Of a stretch of 64,000 nucleotides of DNA, positions 18,263-26,124 are shown in pieces. The stretch covers positions 62,001 to 126,000 of the forward strand of contig NZ_JAINFJ010000004.1 of NCBI RefSeq assembly GCF_019966595.1. Reading direction: 5' to 3'. The stretch is from Oricola indica (lineage in GTDB: Bacteria; Pseudomonadota; Alphaproteobacteria; Rhizobiales; Rhizobiaceae). Both the position numbers and the translations under genes were made by a program. The notes beneath the pieces were generated by a model. It did not search any database. It was not told where the DNA came from and saw only the letters and a program-made list of their open reading frames with translations. Position 1 is the first letter of the stretch; each line of letters starts with the position of its first letter.

Positions 18263-19212
18263 ACCCCGTCATCACCCTTCTGACGCTTGCCGCACGCCAC
18301 GGCCGCATGCTTCTGGTCGCCGGGCTCGTCGCCGGCATCGCCCTGCCCGGCGTGGCGATCGCCTTCAAGCCCTGGCTGCAGGAAATGGTCGCCGCGTTGC
18401 TGTTCATCGCCGCACTGCGGATCGGACCGCGTCAGGCATTGGGCGCGATCCGCAACCTTCCGATCGTGGTCGGCATCGCCGTGGTCTATCAGCTTGTCCT
18501 GCCCCTGACCGCCATCGCGGTCCTCACCATGGCGGGATGGACCGGCGCTCCTCTCGCCACCGCGCTGGTCCTGATGCTTGCCGCCTCCTCGATCTCCGGC
18601 AGCCCCAATCTGACGATCCTGACCGGCCACGACCCGGCACCCGCGCTGCGCCTTCTGATCATCGGCACGGCCATCCTGCCATTCACCGTACTGCCGGTCT
18701 TCTGGCTGCTGCCCGAACTCGGCACGGCCGCCGAGGTGATCGGCGCGGCAAGCCGGCTCTTCGCAGCAATCGCGATCGCTACCGCGGCGGCCTTCCTGGT
18801 TCGCGGCGTGCTGCTTCGCGATCCGGCTCCGCGCATCGTCGAGGCGCTCGACGGGCTGTCGGCAATCGCCATGGCGGTCGTCGTGGTCGGACTGATGTCG
18901 GCGGTCGGGCCGGCGGTCACCGGGACGCCTCTCGCCTTTCTCGGCTGGCTCGCCATCGCCTTCGCCGCCAATTTCGGCCTGCAGGCGCTCGCCGCGCTCG
19001 TTCTGGCGAGGACATCGCTGCGCGACCGCGCGGTTCCCTTCGCGATCATCGCCGGCAACCGCAACATCGCGCTGTTCCTGGTCGCCCTGCCCGCGCATGT
19101 GACCGACCCGGTGCTGCTCTTCATCGGCTGCTACCAGATCCCGATGTATCTCACGCCCTTGTTGATGCGCGGCTTCTACAACCGGATCGAGCGCCGCACG
19201 GTCCGTGCCTGA
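18259..19212 (+). CDS. Putative bile acid:sodium symporter-like (BASS/AEC-type) permease
   Basis: 317 residues, about nine or ten hydrophobic helices. GTG start overlapping the TauE stop as GTGA, so tightly coupled. The pattern VAALLFIAALRIGPRQALGAIRNLP followed by the crossing segment AASSISGSPNLTILTGHDPAPALRLL resembles the sodium/bile-acid symporter fold, with the second repeat near IAGNRNIALFLVALP. Function is unproven; a second exporter or an alternative importer for the same operon's substrate or product is the likely role. 19213-19400, downstream, shows no supported gene. Confidence 0.6.
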   Translation: MNPVITLLTLAARHGRMLLVAGLVAGIALPGVAIAFKPWLQEMVAALLFIAALRIGPRQALGAIRNLPIVVGIAVVYQLVLPLTAIAVLTMAGWTGAPLATALVLMLAASSISGSPNLTILTGHDPAPALRLLIIGTAILPFTVLPVFWLLPELGTAAEVIGAASRLFAAIAIATAAAFLVRGVLLRDPAPRIVEALDGLSAIAMAVVVVGLMSAVGPAVTGTPLAFLGWLAIAFAANFGLQALAALVLARTSLRDRAVPFAIIAGNRNIALFLVALPAHVTDPVLLFIGCYQIPMYLTPLLMRGFYNRIERRTVRA

Positions 19213-19400
19213 CTGACGCTCACCGGCGAGCCAAACGTGGTCACTTCCGGACGTCGGTCAAAGGTCCGCATTCCGGGTTAATCGGCAGCCAGGCGACATC
19301 GGTGATTGAGAAGGCCGCGTAGCCAAAGATGGAGATCATCGCGCAAAGCGGCGTTCGAAATCATCGTCTGGTTTCGCCGGCCCTCTTTGCGCGAGAGGGA

Positions 19401-19447
19401 TTGACAGGCTTTCTTTCACCGTCGAATATCATTCGTGTACGAACTAT
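19401..19447 (+). promoter_or_regulatory. Promoter with shared operator, site A (ABC ATPase gene)
   Basis: TTGACA at 19401-19406, 17-base spacer, GAATAT at 19424-19429: a near-ideal housekeeping promoter. The operator core TTCGTGTACGAA (19432-19443) lies over the start-point region; reversed it reads TTCGT-AC-ACGAA. Its position predicts repression by blocking initiation. The same core recurs upstream of three other operons in the window (20782, 30018, 38599). Confidence 0.8.
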
Positions 19448-19524
19448 ATTGCACCCTCGGCAGCGATCGTGATTGACCAGACAATCGAGCTCCGAGGCAA
19501 ACAACTCCGCAAGGGAGACGTTAT

Positions 19525-20622
19525 TTGGCCGAGGTTGAACTCAGAGGCATACGCAAATCCTTCAGCGGTACGGAAATCCTGCACGATGTGAACGTCGATA
19601 TTCCCGACGGTGAGTTCGTGGCCCTGGTCGGCCCTTCCGGCTGCGGAAAATCGACGCTTCTGAGACTGCTCGCGGGCCTTGATCATCCGTCCGGCGGCAA
19701 GATCCTGATCGACGGCAATGTCGTCAATTTCCTTCCGCCCAAGCGCCGCGACATCGCCATGGTGTTTCAAAGCTATGCGCTCTACCCCCACATGACCGTC
19801 GCCAGGAACATGGCGTTCTCGCTCAAGCTTAAGGGCATGGCGGAGGACGAGATCAACACGCGCGTCAGCGAGGCCGCGCGCATGCTCGACCTTGAGCCGC
19901 TTCTGGGACGCAAGCCGTCCGAATTGTCCGGCGGTCAGCGTCAGCGCGTGGCCATGGGCCGCGCAGTGGTCCGCGAACCGAAGGTCTTCCTGTTCGACGA
20001 ACCGCTCTCCAATCTGGATGCCAAGTTGCGGGTACAGATGCGCGGCGAAATCAAGGAGCTTCACCGCAAGCTCGGCACCACGATCGTCTACGTCACCCAC
20101 GACCAGATCGAGGCGCTGACCATGGCCGACCGCATCGTGGTGATGAACGCCGGACGCGTCGAGCAGATCGGCGCACCGCTGGATGTCTATGATCGTCCCG
20201 AAACCACCTTCGTCGCCGGTTTTGTCGGCTCGCCCGCCATGAACCTCCTGCCGGGAAAGCTCACGGCGGGAGAAAACGGCACCTTCACGTCCGACAAGGG
20301 GCTTTCGCTGCCGGTCGGCGCTGTGCCGTCGGCATTCGATGGCCGCCCGGTCATTTGCGGCTTCCGGCCCGAGCATCTCGTTGCAGGCGGCACCATCGAT
20401 GCGGCCGTCTCGGTATCCGAGCCGACCGGATCGGAAACCCTCATCCTCGCGAAAGCGAAGGGAGAGCAGATCACCGTGTTCGTCCGCGACCGGATGGATG
20501 CCCGCCATGGCGAACGGATCGGTCTTTCCGTCAGCCCGGAACAGCTTCATTTCTTCGCCCCCGACAATGGCCGGAGAATGGAACTGACGGCGGACCAGGA
20601 GACAGTAGCCCGTATCGCCTGA
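19525..20622 (+). CDS. ABC sugar transporter ATP-binding protein (UgpC/MalK-like)
   Basis: 365 residues. Walker A GPSGCGKST (residues 36-44), Q-loop FQSYALYPHMTV, signature ELSGGQRQR, Walker B VFLFDEPLSNLD and switch His in VTHDQIEA; the C-terminal third is the TOBE domain typical of MalK/UgpC. TTG start with AAGGGAG ten bases before it. It is transcribed from its own promoter/operator rather than with the permeases at 23169-24973, but the shared operator links it to them, and no other ATPase of this type is present. It may also serve other sugar ABC systems in the genome. Confidence 0.93.
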   Translation: MAEVELRGIRKSFSGTEILHDVNVDIPDGEFVALVGPSGCGKSTLLRLLAGLDHPSGGKILIDGNVVNFLPPKRRDIAMVFQSYALYPHMTVARNMAFSLKLKGMAEDEINTRVSEAARMLDLEPLLGRKPSELSGGQRQRVAMGRAVVREPKVFLFDEPLSNLDAKLRVQMRGEIKELHRKLGTTIVYVTHDQIEALTMADRIVVMNAGRVEQIGAPLDVYDRPETTFVAGFVGSPAMNLLPGKLTAGENGTFTSDKGLSLPVGAVPSAFDGRPVICGFRPEHLVAGGTIDAAVSVSEPTGSETLILAKAKGEQITVFVRDRMDARHGERIGLSVSPEQLHFFAPDNGRRMELTADQETVARIA

Positions 20623-20627
20623 CCGCG

Positions 20628-20657
20628 GCGGATACGGCGAAAATCCGCACGATTTTT
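20628..20657 (+). terminator. Possible intrinsic terminator after the ABC ATPase gene
   Basis: GCGGAT and ATCCGC pair across a nine-base loop; ACG-ATTTTT follows. The stem is short, so this is tentative, but it sits where the ATPase transcript should end before the separate promoter at 20750. Confidence 0.4.
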
Positions 20658-20749
20658 GCGCCTACGGCTCCCCGGCCGCGGGTCAAAAGGCGTCACTTGC
20701 CTCAATTTAAGGCATTGAAAAATTTGCCATTTTTATGGAATTCGCACCA

Positions 20750-20797
20750 TTGACATATCCCGCATATCCTGCGTGAATTACTTCGTACACAAACTAA
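20750..20797 (+). promoter_or_regulatory. Promoter with shared operator, site B (sugar ABC operon)
   Basis: TTGACA at 20750-20755, then TGAATT about 18 bases on. The operator TTACTTCGTACACAAACTAA (20778-20797) follows directly; its core TTCGTACACAAA starts 32 bases from the -35 box, as at the other three sites. The outer TTA...TAA makes this an imperfect 20-base palindrome. A purine-rich ribosome site AGAGGTGG stands just before the next gene. Confidence 0.78.
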
Positions 20798-20822
20798 AAA
20801 CCCAAAGAGGTGGAACCCGCAG

Positions 20823-22181
20823 ATGCCATTCACATCATCGTCCCCCGATCCGAATATGTCCCGCCGGTCGCCTCGCGCGTTCGGCCTTGCAGCCGTGGTT
20901 GCCGCGGCACTGATGACCGCAACATCGCCGCTCGCTCACGCCGAGGGCGTGACCCTGAAAGTCTTCGGCGGCTCGTCGCTCGACAAGCTCGCCCCCCGCC
21001 AGAAACCCGACGACCAGGCCCGCATCGAAAAAGAGGTCATCGACGGCTTCCTCGAAGCATATCCGGACGTCGAGGCCGTGGAATGGGACGCCCAGGGCCC
21101 GCAGGGCGACGGCGTCCAGCGGCTCGTGACCGCCATGCTCGCGCAGCAGGAAATCGACCTGATCAGCTGCTCGGCCTACCATACCAACGGCACCTATATC
21201 CGCCGCGGCCTCCTCAAGCCGATCACGGGCATGACGGACGCCTTCGCCGATCGCGTCGAACCCTCCGCGTTCAACGCCTACGAACAGAACGGCGAACTCT
21301 ACGGCGTGCCGATCTCGACCATGTCGACCTCGACCATCTACTACAACAAGGACATGTTCGCCGAACTCGGCATCGATGTTCCCGAAACCTATGAGGATGT
21401 CGTCGCCGCCGCTCCCAAATTCGCGGAAATGGGCGTCATTCCGATGATCCACCAGGGCGCCAATGCACCGCTCTGGCCGATGTGGTATTTCGAGACCTTC
21501 TCGCAGGCCTCCGGCGATCCTATCGAGGCAACCTCCGCAAATCTCGCCGGCGAGGGCAAGTTCAACGACGAAGCCGGCGTGGAAGCCTTCGCGCTGATCA
21601 AGAAATGGGTCGATGACGGCATTCTTTCGCCGGAATCGCTTTCGGTCGACCAGGCCGGCATGCGCGCCGCTTTCGTCAACGGCAAGGCCGCGATGTATTA
21701 CGGCGGCACCTGGGAAATCCCCGCGCTGCGCGATCAGGTCAGCGATTTTGAATGGGGCGTGTTCCCCTTCCCGAAGATGGCCGGCACACCGGGTGACCCG
21801 GGCCATGGCGGCGGTCCCGACAACGGTATCTGCATCTCCTCCTCCATCGCTCCGGAGAAGATGGATGCCGCACTGGGCTTCATCGAATACCTGACCCGTC
21901 CGGAAGTCGCCACGCTCTACCTCGCCCCCGAGGAGCCGCTCGGCACCTCCATCAAGGGCGTCGCTGGCGTGCAGGCCGACTATGCCGAGGTTCTGCGCGA
22001 GAAGAACTTCCCCGCCACCATCAAGTTCCTCGACTGGATCTGGCCGTCGGAAGTCACCCGCGCGGTTGCTTCCAGCATCGCCGGCGTGGTGGGCGGAGAG
22101 GTGACCCCGCAGGAGGCCGCCGACACCGTGCAGCAGGCCTATGACGACCTCGTCGACCAGGGGCAGTGGCCGCCGAAGTAA
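20823..22181 (+). CDS. ABC sugar transporter substrate-binding protein
   Basis: 452-residue family-1 extracellular solute-binding protein. Signal peptide, from MSRRSPRAFGLAAVVAAALM with cleavage near AHAEG; the start could be the ATG at 20823 or the internal Met12 (20856). Binding-protein features: STIYYNKDMFAELGID, AGMRAAFVNGKAAMYYGGTWE and the C-terminal FIEYLTRPEVA. First gene of an operon with an isomerase, two permeases and a dehydrogenase, all under operator B. The ligand is a carbohydrate or polyol of unknown identity. Confidence 0.92.
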   Translation: MPFTSSSPDPNMSRRSPRAFGLAAVVAAALMTATSPLAHAEGVTLKVFGGSSLDKLAPRQKPDDQARIEKEVIDGFLEAYPDVEAVEWDAQGPQGDGVQRLVTAMLAQQEIDLISCSAYHTNGTYIRRGLLKPITGMTDAFADRVEPSAFNAYEQNGELYGVPISTMSTSTIYYNKDMFAELGIDVPETYEDVVAAAPKFAEMGVIPMIHQGANAPLWPMWYFETFSQASGDPIEATSANLAGEGKFNDEAGVEAFALIKKWVDDGILSPESLSVDQAGMRAAFVNGKAAMYYGGTWEIPALRDQVSDFEWGVFPFPKMAGTPGDPGHGGGPDNGICISSSIAPEKMDAALGFIEYLTRPEVATLYLAPEEPLGTSIKGVAGVQADYAEVLREKNFPATIKFLDWIWPSEVTRAVASSIAGVVGGEVTPQEAADTVQQAYDDLVDQGQWPPK

Positions 22182-22239
22182 GCGGCACTTGGCCGACCGG
22201 AAAACACCGTTCAACTCAAACAAAAAGACGACTGCGACA

Positions 22240-23160
22240 ATGAAGAAAGAACAGCTCTTTTCGATCGGCTACCATCTCAACAGCTGGGATCTGGCCGGGC
22301 TGCCAATCAAGCCCGCGCTGGAATTCCTCAAGGGACAGGGTTTCGAATGGTTCGAGATCCTGGCCTGGAACTCCCTGTCGGACGTCTTCGCCCGCAAATA
22401 CATGGACCTCGGCCCGCAGGAGCCGGCCGAGGTCATCACCGACACGACCTTCCTGCGCCGCATGGCGACACTCTCGCAAGGGCAGCGGGAACAGGGCATC
22501 CGACTCTCCTCGCTCTACTGCAACGGCACCTTCACCGATCCGAAGATGTGGCCGTGGGAGCGTGATGCGTTCGAGGCCATCGCCCGCATCCTCGCCGGTT
22601 TCGGCGCCCCGGTTCTCGTCATGGGCGGCGGCCCTTCGGAAGCCATCGCCGGCAAGCACACCGCCGACGACTACAAGACCTTCTGCCGATCTCTGGAGGA
22701 AATCGGTCGCATCACAAGGGAATTCGGCGTCGAGACCGTCTATCACCCGCATCTCGACACCTTTGTGGAGACCCGCGAACAGCTCGACCGGATGATGGAC
22801 GAACTCGACACCAACTGCGCGGGCCTGTGCATCGATCCGGCCCATCTGGTGCAGACCAACTCCGACCCGGTGGACGCGACCAGAACCTATATCGAGGCCA
22901 TCCGCTACATGCACTTCAAGGATTCGGCCGTCGACCCGACCCTCAAGGGCTTCGACCGCTATGCCGCGTTCTGCGAACTCGGCGCCGGTGTCGTCGATCT
23001 GAAGGGCCTCGCGGACGTGCTGATCGAGGCCGAATATGACGGTCTCGCCATCATCGAGCTCGACGTCTCGCAGAAGACCGCCGAGCAAAGCACGATCGAG
23101 AGCATCGCCTATGTGACGGAAGAACTCGGCCTCTCCCTCAACCCCGCCAAGGCAGGCTGA
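22240..23160 (+). CDS. Sugar phosphate isomerase/epimerase family protein (TIM barrel)
   Basis: 306 residues of the xylose-isomerase-like TIM-barrel family (AP_endonuc_2 fold, like IolE/IolI or tagatose epimerase). Start ATG 22240; the open frame back to 22141 overlaps the binding-protein gene. Metal-site elements can be seen: VYHPHLDTFVE, GLCIDPAHL and a late Glu/His set (MHFKD, AIIELDVS). It probably interconverts or dehydrates the imported sugar or a keto derivative; its neighbour the Gfo/Idh dehydrogenase would supply a keto sugar, as in inositol-type pathways. Confidence 0.86.
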   Translation: MKKEQLFSIGYHLNSWDLAGLPIKPALEFLKGQGFEWFEILAWNSLSDVFARKYMDLGPQEPAEVITDTTFLRRMATLSQGQREQGIRLSSLYCNGTFTDPKMWPWERDAFEAIARILAGFGAPVLVMGGGPSEAIAGKHTADDYKTFCRSLEEIGRITREFGVETVYHPHLDTFVETREQLDRMMDELDTNCAGLCIDPAHLVQTNSDPVDATRTYIEAIRYMHFKDSAVDPTLKGFDRYAAFCELGAGVVDLKGLADVLIEAEYDGLAIIELDVSQKTAEQSTIESIAYVTEELGLSLNPAKAG

Positions 23161-23168
23161 GTCAGGAC

Positions 23169-24110
23169 ATGGCCCGGAGCGGACCGGAACAGGCCAACGA
23201 GGATGCGTGGCAGCCGTCGCGCCTCTCCCGTCTCATCGAAAGCGACGGGTTCGCCGCGGCGGTGATGATCCTGCCGGCGACGCTCCTGCTCGGCACCTTC
23301 TTCCTGTGGCCGTTCTTCTACGGCGTCTGGCTGAGCATGACCAACTGGGACGGGTTCTCCCAGCCGGCCTTCATCGGTCTGCGCAATTTCACCCGCCTCT
23401 GGTCGGACCGGATCTTCCTCGGCGCGCTCGAAAACAACGTCATCTTCGTCTTCTGGGTGGTGATCCTGAAGAACGTGCTGGGCCTTGCCGTCGGACTTCT
23501 TCTTCAACGCGCCGGCGTCGGCCGTGCCTTCTTCAGGGCTTCGATCTTTCTGCCGGTGACCATGTCCTTCGTGGCCGTCGGCCTGCTCTGGTCCTGGATC
23601 TACAATCCAATATTCGGCCTGCTCAACGCCGTCCTCGATTTTACCGGCATGTCGGGCCTCAAGCTCTCCTGGCTCGGAGATGCGAATGTCGCCCTCTACT
23701 CGGTCATCGCAGTCGATGTGTGGAAATGGCTCGGCTTTCACTCCGTCATCTATCTCGCCGGGCTGCAGGCGCTGCCGACCGAGGTCTATGACAGCGCCCG
23801 GATCGACGGCGCGTCGGCCTGGCACCGTTTCCGCTACATCACCGTTCCCTTGATGATGCCGGTCATTTTCATCAACACGATCCTCGCCTTCTCCGGCGCG
23901 TTCGTCCGCAACTTCGACATCGTCTATGTGCTGACCAAGGGCGGCCCGAACCATGCGACCGAGGTCGTGCTCACCGACATGATGAACCGCGCCTTCTCGG
24001 ACGGGGCGATCGGTTATGCCGCGGCGATGGGCTACGTGCTCTTCCTGATCGTCGTCGTCCTCAGCGTCGGCCTGTTGATGCTGATGCGGCGCTGGAGGCT
24101 GGAAGTATGA
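23169..24110 (+). CDS. ABC sugar transporter permease 1
   Basis: 313-residue inner-membrane subunit of the MalF/UgpA type: six helices, with the ATPase-coupling EAA loop at EVYDSARIDGASAWHRFRYITVPLM. Eight bases after the isomerase stop. Works with the permease that overlaps its stop codon and the ATPase at 19525. Confidence 0.94.
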   Translation: MARSGPEQANEDAWQPSRLSRLIESDGFAAAVMILPATLLLGTFFLWPFFYGVWLSMTNWDGFSQPAFIGLRNFTRLWSDRIFLGALENNVIFVFWVVILKNVLGLAVGLLLQRAGVGRAFFRASIFLPVTMSFVAVGLLWSWIYNPIFGLLNAVLDFTGMSGLKLSWLGDANVALYSVIAVDVWKWLGFHSVIYLAGLQALPTEVYDSARIDGASAWHRFRYITVPLMMPVIFINTILAFSGAFVRNFDIVYVLTKGGPNHATEVVLTDMMNRAFSDGAIGYAAAMGYVLFLIVVVLSVGLLMLMRRWRLEV

Positions 24111-24973
24111 CCGCCACGACGTTCGACGAAGAACGCGCGCCGCGCGATCTCGGCAAGATTCTCGAGACCGCCGGCGTCTATGCGGCGCTGAGCCTGCTCG
24201 CGCTTCAGACGATCTATCCGCTGCTCTGGGTGCTTTTCGGCTCGCTCAAGACCAAGGGCGGGATGATGAACAACATCTGGGGCCCGCCGCGCAGCCTCGA
24301 ACTGTCGAACTATTCGGAAGCCTGGCGGATCGCCGGCATGGGCGACCGTATCCTCAACAGCCTGACCGTCACCGCCCTGGCGCTGGTCGTCCTCGTTGTC
24401 GTTGCAACGCCCTGCGCCTATGCGCTCGCCCGGCTTCGGTTCCGCGGGCGAGCCATCGTTCTCGCCGTCATCGTCGGCGCCATGCTGGTGCCACCCCAGG
24501 TGATGGCGATTCCGCTTTTCGTCGTCGCGGCCAAGCTCAAGATGGTCAACAGCCTCTTCGGCATCTCGATCATCTACGCCGCGACGTCGCTGCCTCTTTC
24601 TGTCTTCATATTGCGCAGCTTCTTTCTCACGCTCCCAACGGAACTCGAGGATGCCGCGCGCGTCGATGGTGCCAGCCGGCTCGACATTCTCGTAAAGGTC
24701 ATGCTGCCGCTCGCCCGCCCCGGCATGGCGCTGGTGACGATCTTTGCCTTCATCGAGATCTGGAACGATTTCTTTCTCGCTTTCCTGCTTCTCAGGCAGC
24801 CGGCGGTCCAGACCATCCCGCTCGGGCTCGTGGCCTTTTTCCAGCAGTATGATTCCCTCTGGAACCTCTATTTCGCGGCACTCATGATGACCACGCTGCC
24901 CGTCATCCTGATCTTCGTGCTGATGCAGCGGCAGTTTATCGCCGGTATTACTGCCGGCGCGACGAAAGGTTGA
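24107..24973 (+). CDS. ABC sugar transporter permease 2
   Basis: 288 residues, MalG/UgpE type with six helices. The EAA loop is ELEDAARVDGASRLDILVKVMLPLARP. Its ATG overlaps the previous stop as ATGA. Completes the importer: receptor 20823, permeases 23169 and 24107, ATPase 19525. Confidence 0.94.
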   Translation: MTATTFDEERAPRDLGKILETAGVYAALSLLALQTIYPLLWVLFGSLKTKGGMMNNIWGPPRSLELSNYSEAWRIAGMGDRILNSLTVTALALVVLVVVATPCAYALARLRFRGRAIVLAVIVGAMLVPPQVMAIPLFVVAAKLKMVNSLFGISIIYAATSLPLSVFILRSFFLTLPTELEDAARVDGASRLDILVKVMLPLARPGMALVTIFAFIEIWNDFFLAFLLLRQPAVQTIPLGLVAFFQQYDSLWNLYFAALMMTTLPVILIFVLMQRQFIAGITAGATKG

Positions 24974-24974
24974 A

Positions 24975-26051
24975 ATGACAGCGAAACCAATTGGCGTCGG
25001 CGTGGTCGGTTGCGGCAAGATCGCCCAGATGATGCACCTGCCGACGCTGCAGGAACTGCCCGAGTTCACAATCGCGGCGATCTGCGACATCTCGGAGAAA
25101 GTGCTCGGGGAAGTCGGCGAGATGTACGGCGTCGAACGCCGCCATACCGGGTTCCAGGCGCTGATCGACGATCCAGCCGTCGAGGCGGTGCTGATCTGCA
25201 ACTTCGACCACGGCAAGGTCGTCGAGGCATGCCTGAAATCCGGCAAGCACATGCTGGTGGAAAAGCCGCTCGCCTTCACGCCGTCCGAAGGAAGGCCGCT
25301 CGTCGAGGCGGCCGCGAAATCGGACGCCGTCAATCTGATCGGCTACATGAAGTTCTACGACGAAGGCTATGTCGAAGGCTGCGAACAGATCCGCGCGGCC
25401 GGCAAGCCGAAATCGATCCAGGTCCACGATTTCGCCGGTGTCTTCGATCCCTATGACGGGCTCTACACGCTGAGCCGGGGTTCGGACGTCGCGCCGGAAC
25501 TCCTGTCGAAGGAGCCCGCGGACGCCGCCGCGCGGATCGAAGCGGAACTCGGCCCCGACCACGTCGCGTATCGCGATCTCTACCAGATGCTCCTGATGCT
25601 CGGCAGCCACGATCTCGCTGCCCTGCGGGGCGCGTTCGGTGCGCCGGAAACGGTGCTTTATGCACGCGCGCCGAACATGTCGCATATCATCGCCGTGCTC
25701 GGCTTCGCCAACGACGTGACGGCCGTGCTCGAGGTCTCGTTCGGAGCGCAATATGAATGGTGGGACGAGTGGATGGAGGTTCACGGCGACACCAGCATCG
25801 TCCGCATCGACTTCCAGCATCCTTACGTGCGCAATGCCCCGGCGACCGTCAGAGTGCGCAAGCCAGCCAACGGCAAAGGCGCTGATACCGTTATGACGCC
25901 CCTTCCCGAGGACGCCTTCCGCCGCGAGTGGCAGCATTTCGCCCGCTGCATCCGCGACAAGGAAACGCCCGTCACGCCGATTGCTGGCGGCCTGTCGGAT
26001 CTCGAACTTGCGCTTGCCATCATCAAGGCATTGCCGCCGCTCAAGGGCTGA
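24975..26051 (+). CDS. Gfo/Idh/MocA-family NAD(P)-dependent oxidoreductase
   Basis: 358 residues. The Rossmann start IGVGVVGCGKIAQMMHLPTLQE and the family motif MLVEKPLAFTPSEG (the EKP motif with its active-site Lys) are clear; the C-terminal sheet domain follows with VLEVSFGAQYEWWDEWMEVHGD. It oxidises a hydroxyl of a sugar or cyclitol. It begins one base after the permease gene and ends the operon at a strong terminator. With the TIM-barrel isomerase it forms a typical keto-sugar pathway pair. Confidence 0.9.
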   Translation: MTAKPIGVGVVGCGKIAQMMHLPTLQELPEFTIAAICDISEKVLGEVGEMYGVERRHTGFQALIDDPAVEAVLICNFDHGKVVEACLKSGKHMLVEKPLAFTPSEGRPLVEAAAKSDAVNLIGYMKFYDEGYVEGCEQIRAAGKPKSIQVHDFAGVFDPYDGLYTLSRGSDVAPELLSKEPADAAARIEAELGPDHVAYRDLYQMLLMLGSHDLAALRGAFGAPETVLYARAPNMSHIIAVLGFANDVTAVLEVSFGAQYEWWDEWMEVHGDTSIVRIDFQHPYVRNAPATVRVRKPANGKGADTVMTPLPEDAFRREWQHFARCIRDKETPVTPIAGGLSDLELALAIIKALPPLKG

Positions 26052-26072
26052 AGTCGGTCTTGAACGAAAGAA

Positions 26073-26105
26073 GCCGGCGACCTTTGCGGGTCGCCGGCTT
26101 TTTCA
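26073..26105 (+). terminator. Intrinsic terminator of the sugar ABC operon
   Basis: An 11-bp perfect stem AGCCGGCGACC / GGTCGCCGGCT with a six-base loop is followed by TTTTTC. It sits between convergent operons (the dehydrogenase gene and hyuB) and probably serves the plus-strand transcript. Confidence 0.9.
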
Positions 26106-26124
26106 TGTCGAGATCTGAAAGATG

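Noticed and set aside
19213-19400. Possible gene remnant after the BASS-like permease
   Set aside because: A short open stretch in a shifted frame continues past 19212 but has no start, homology or ribosome site.
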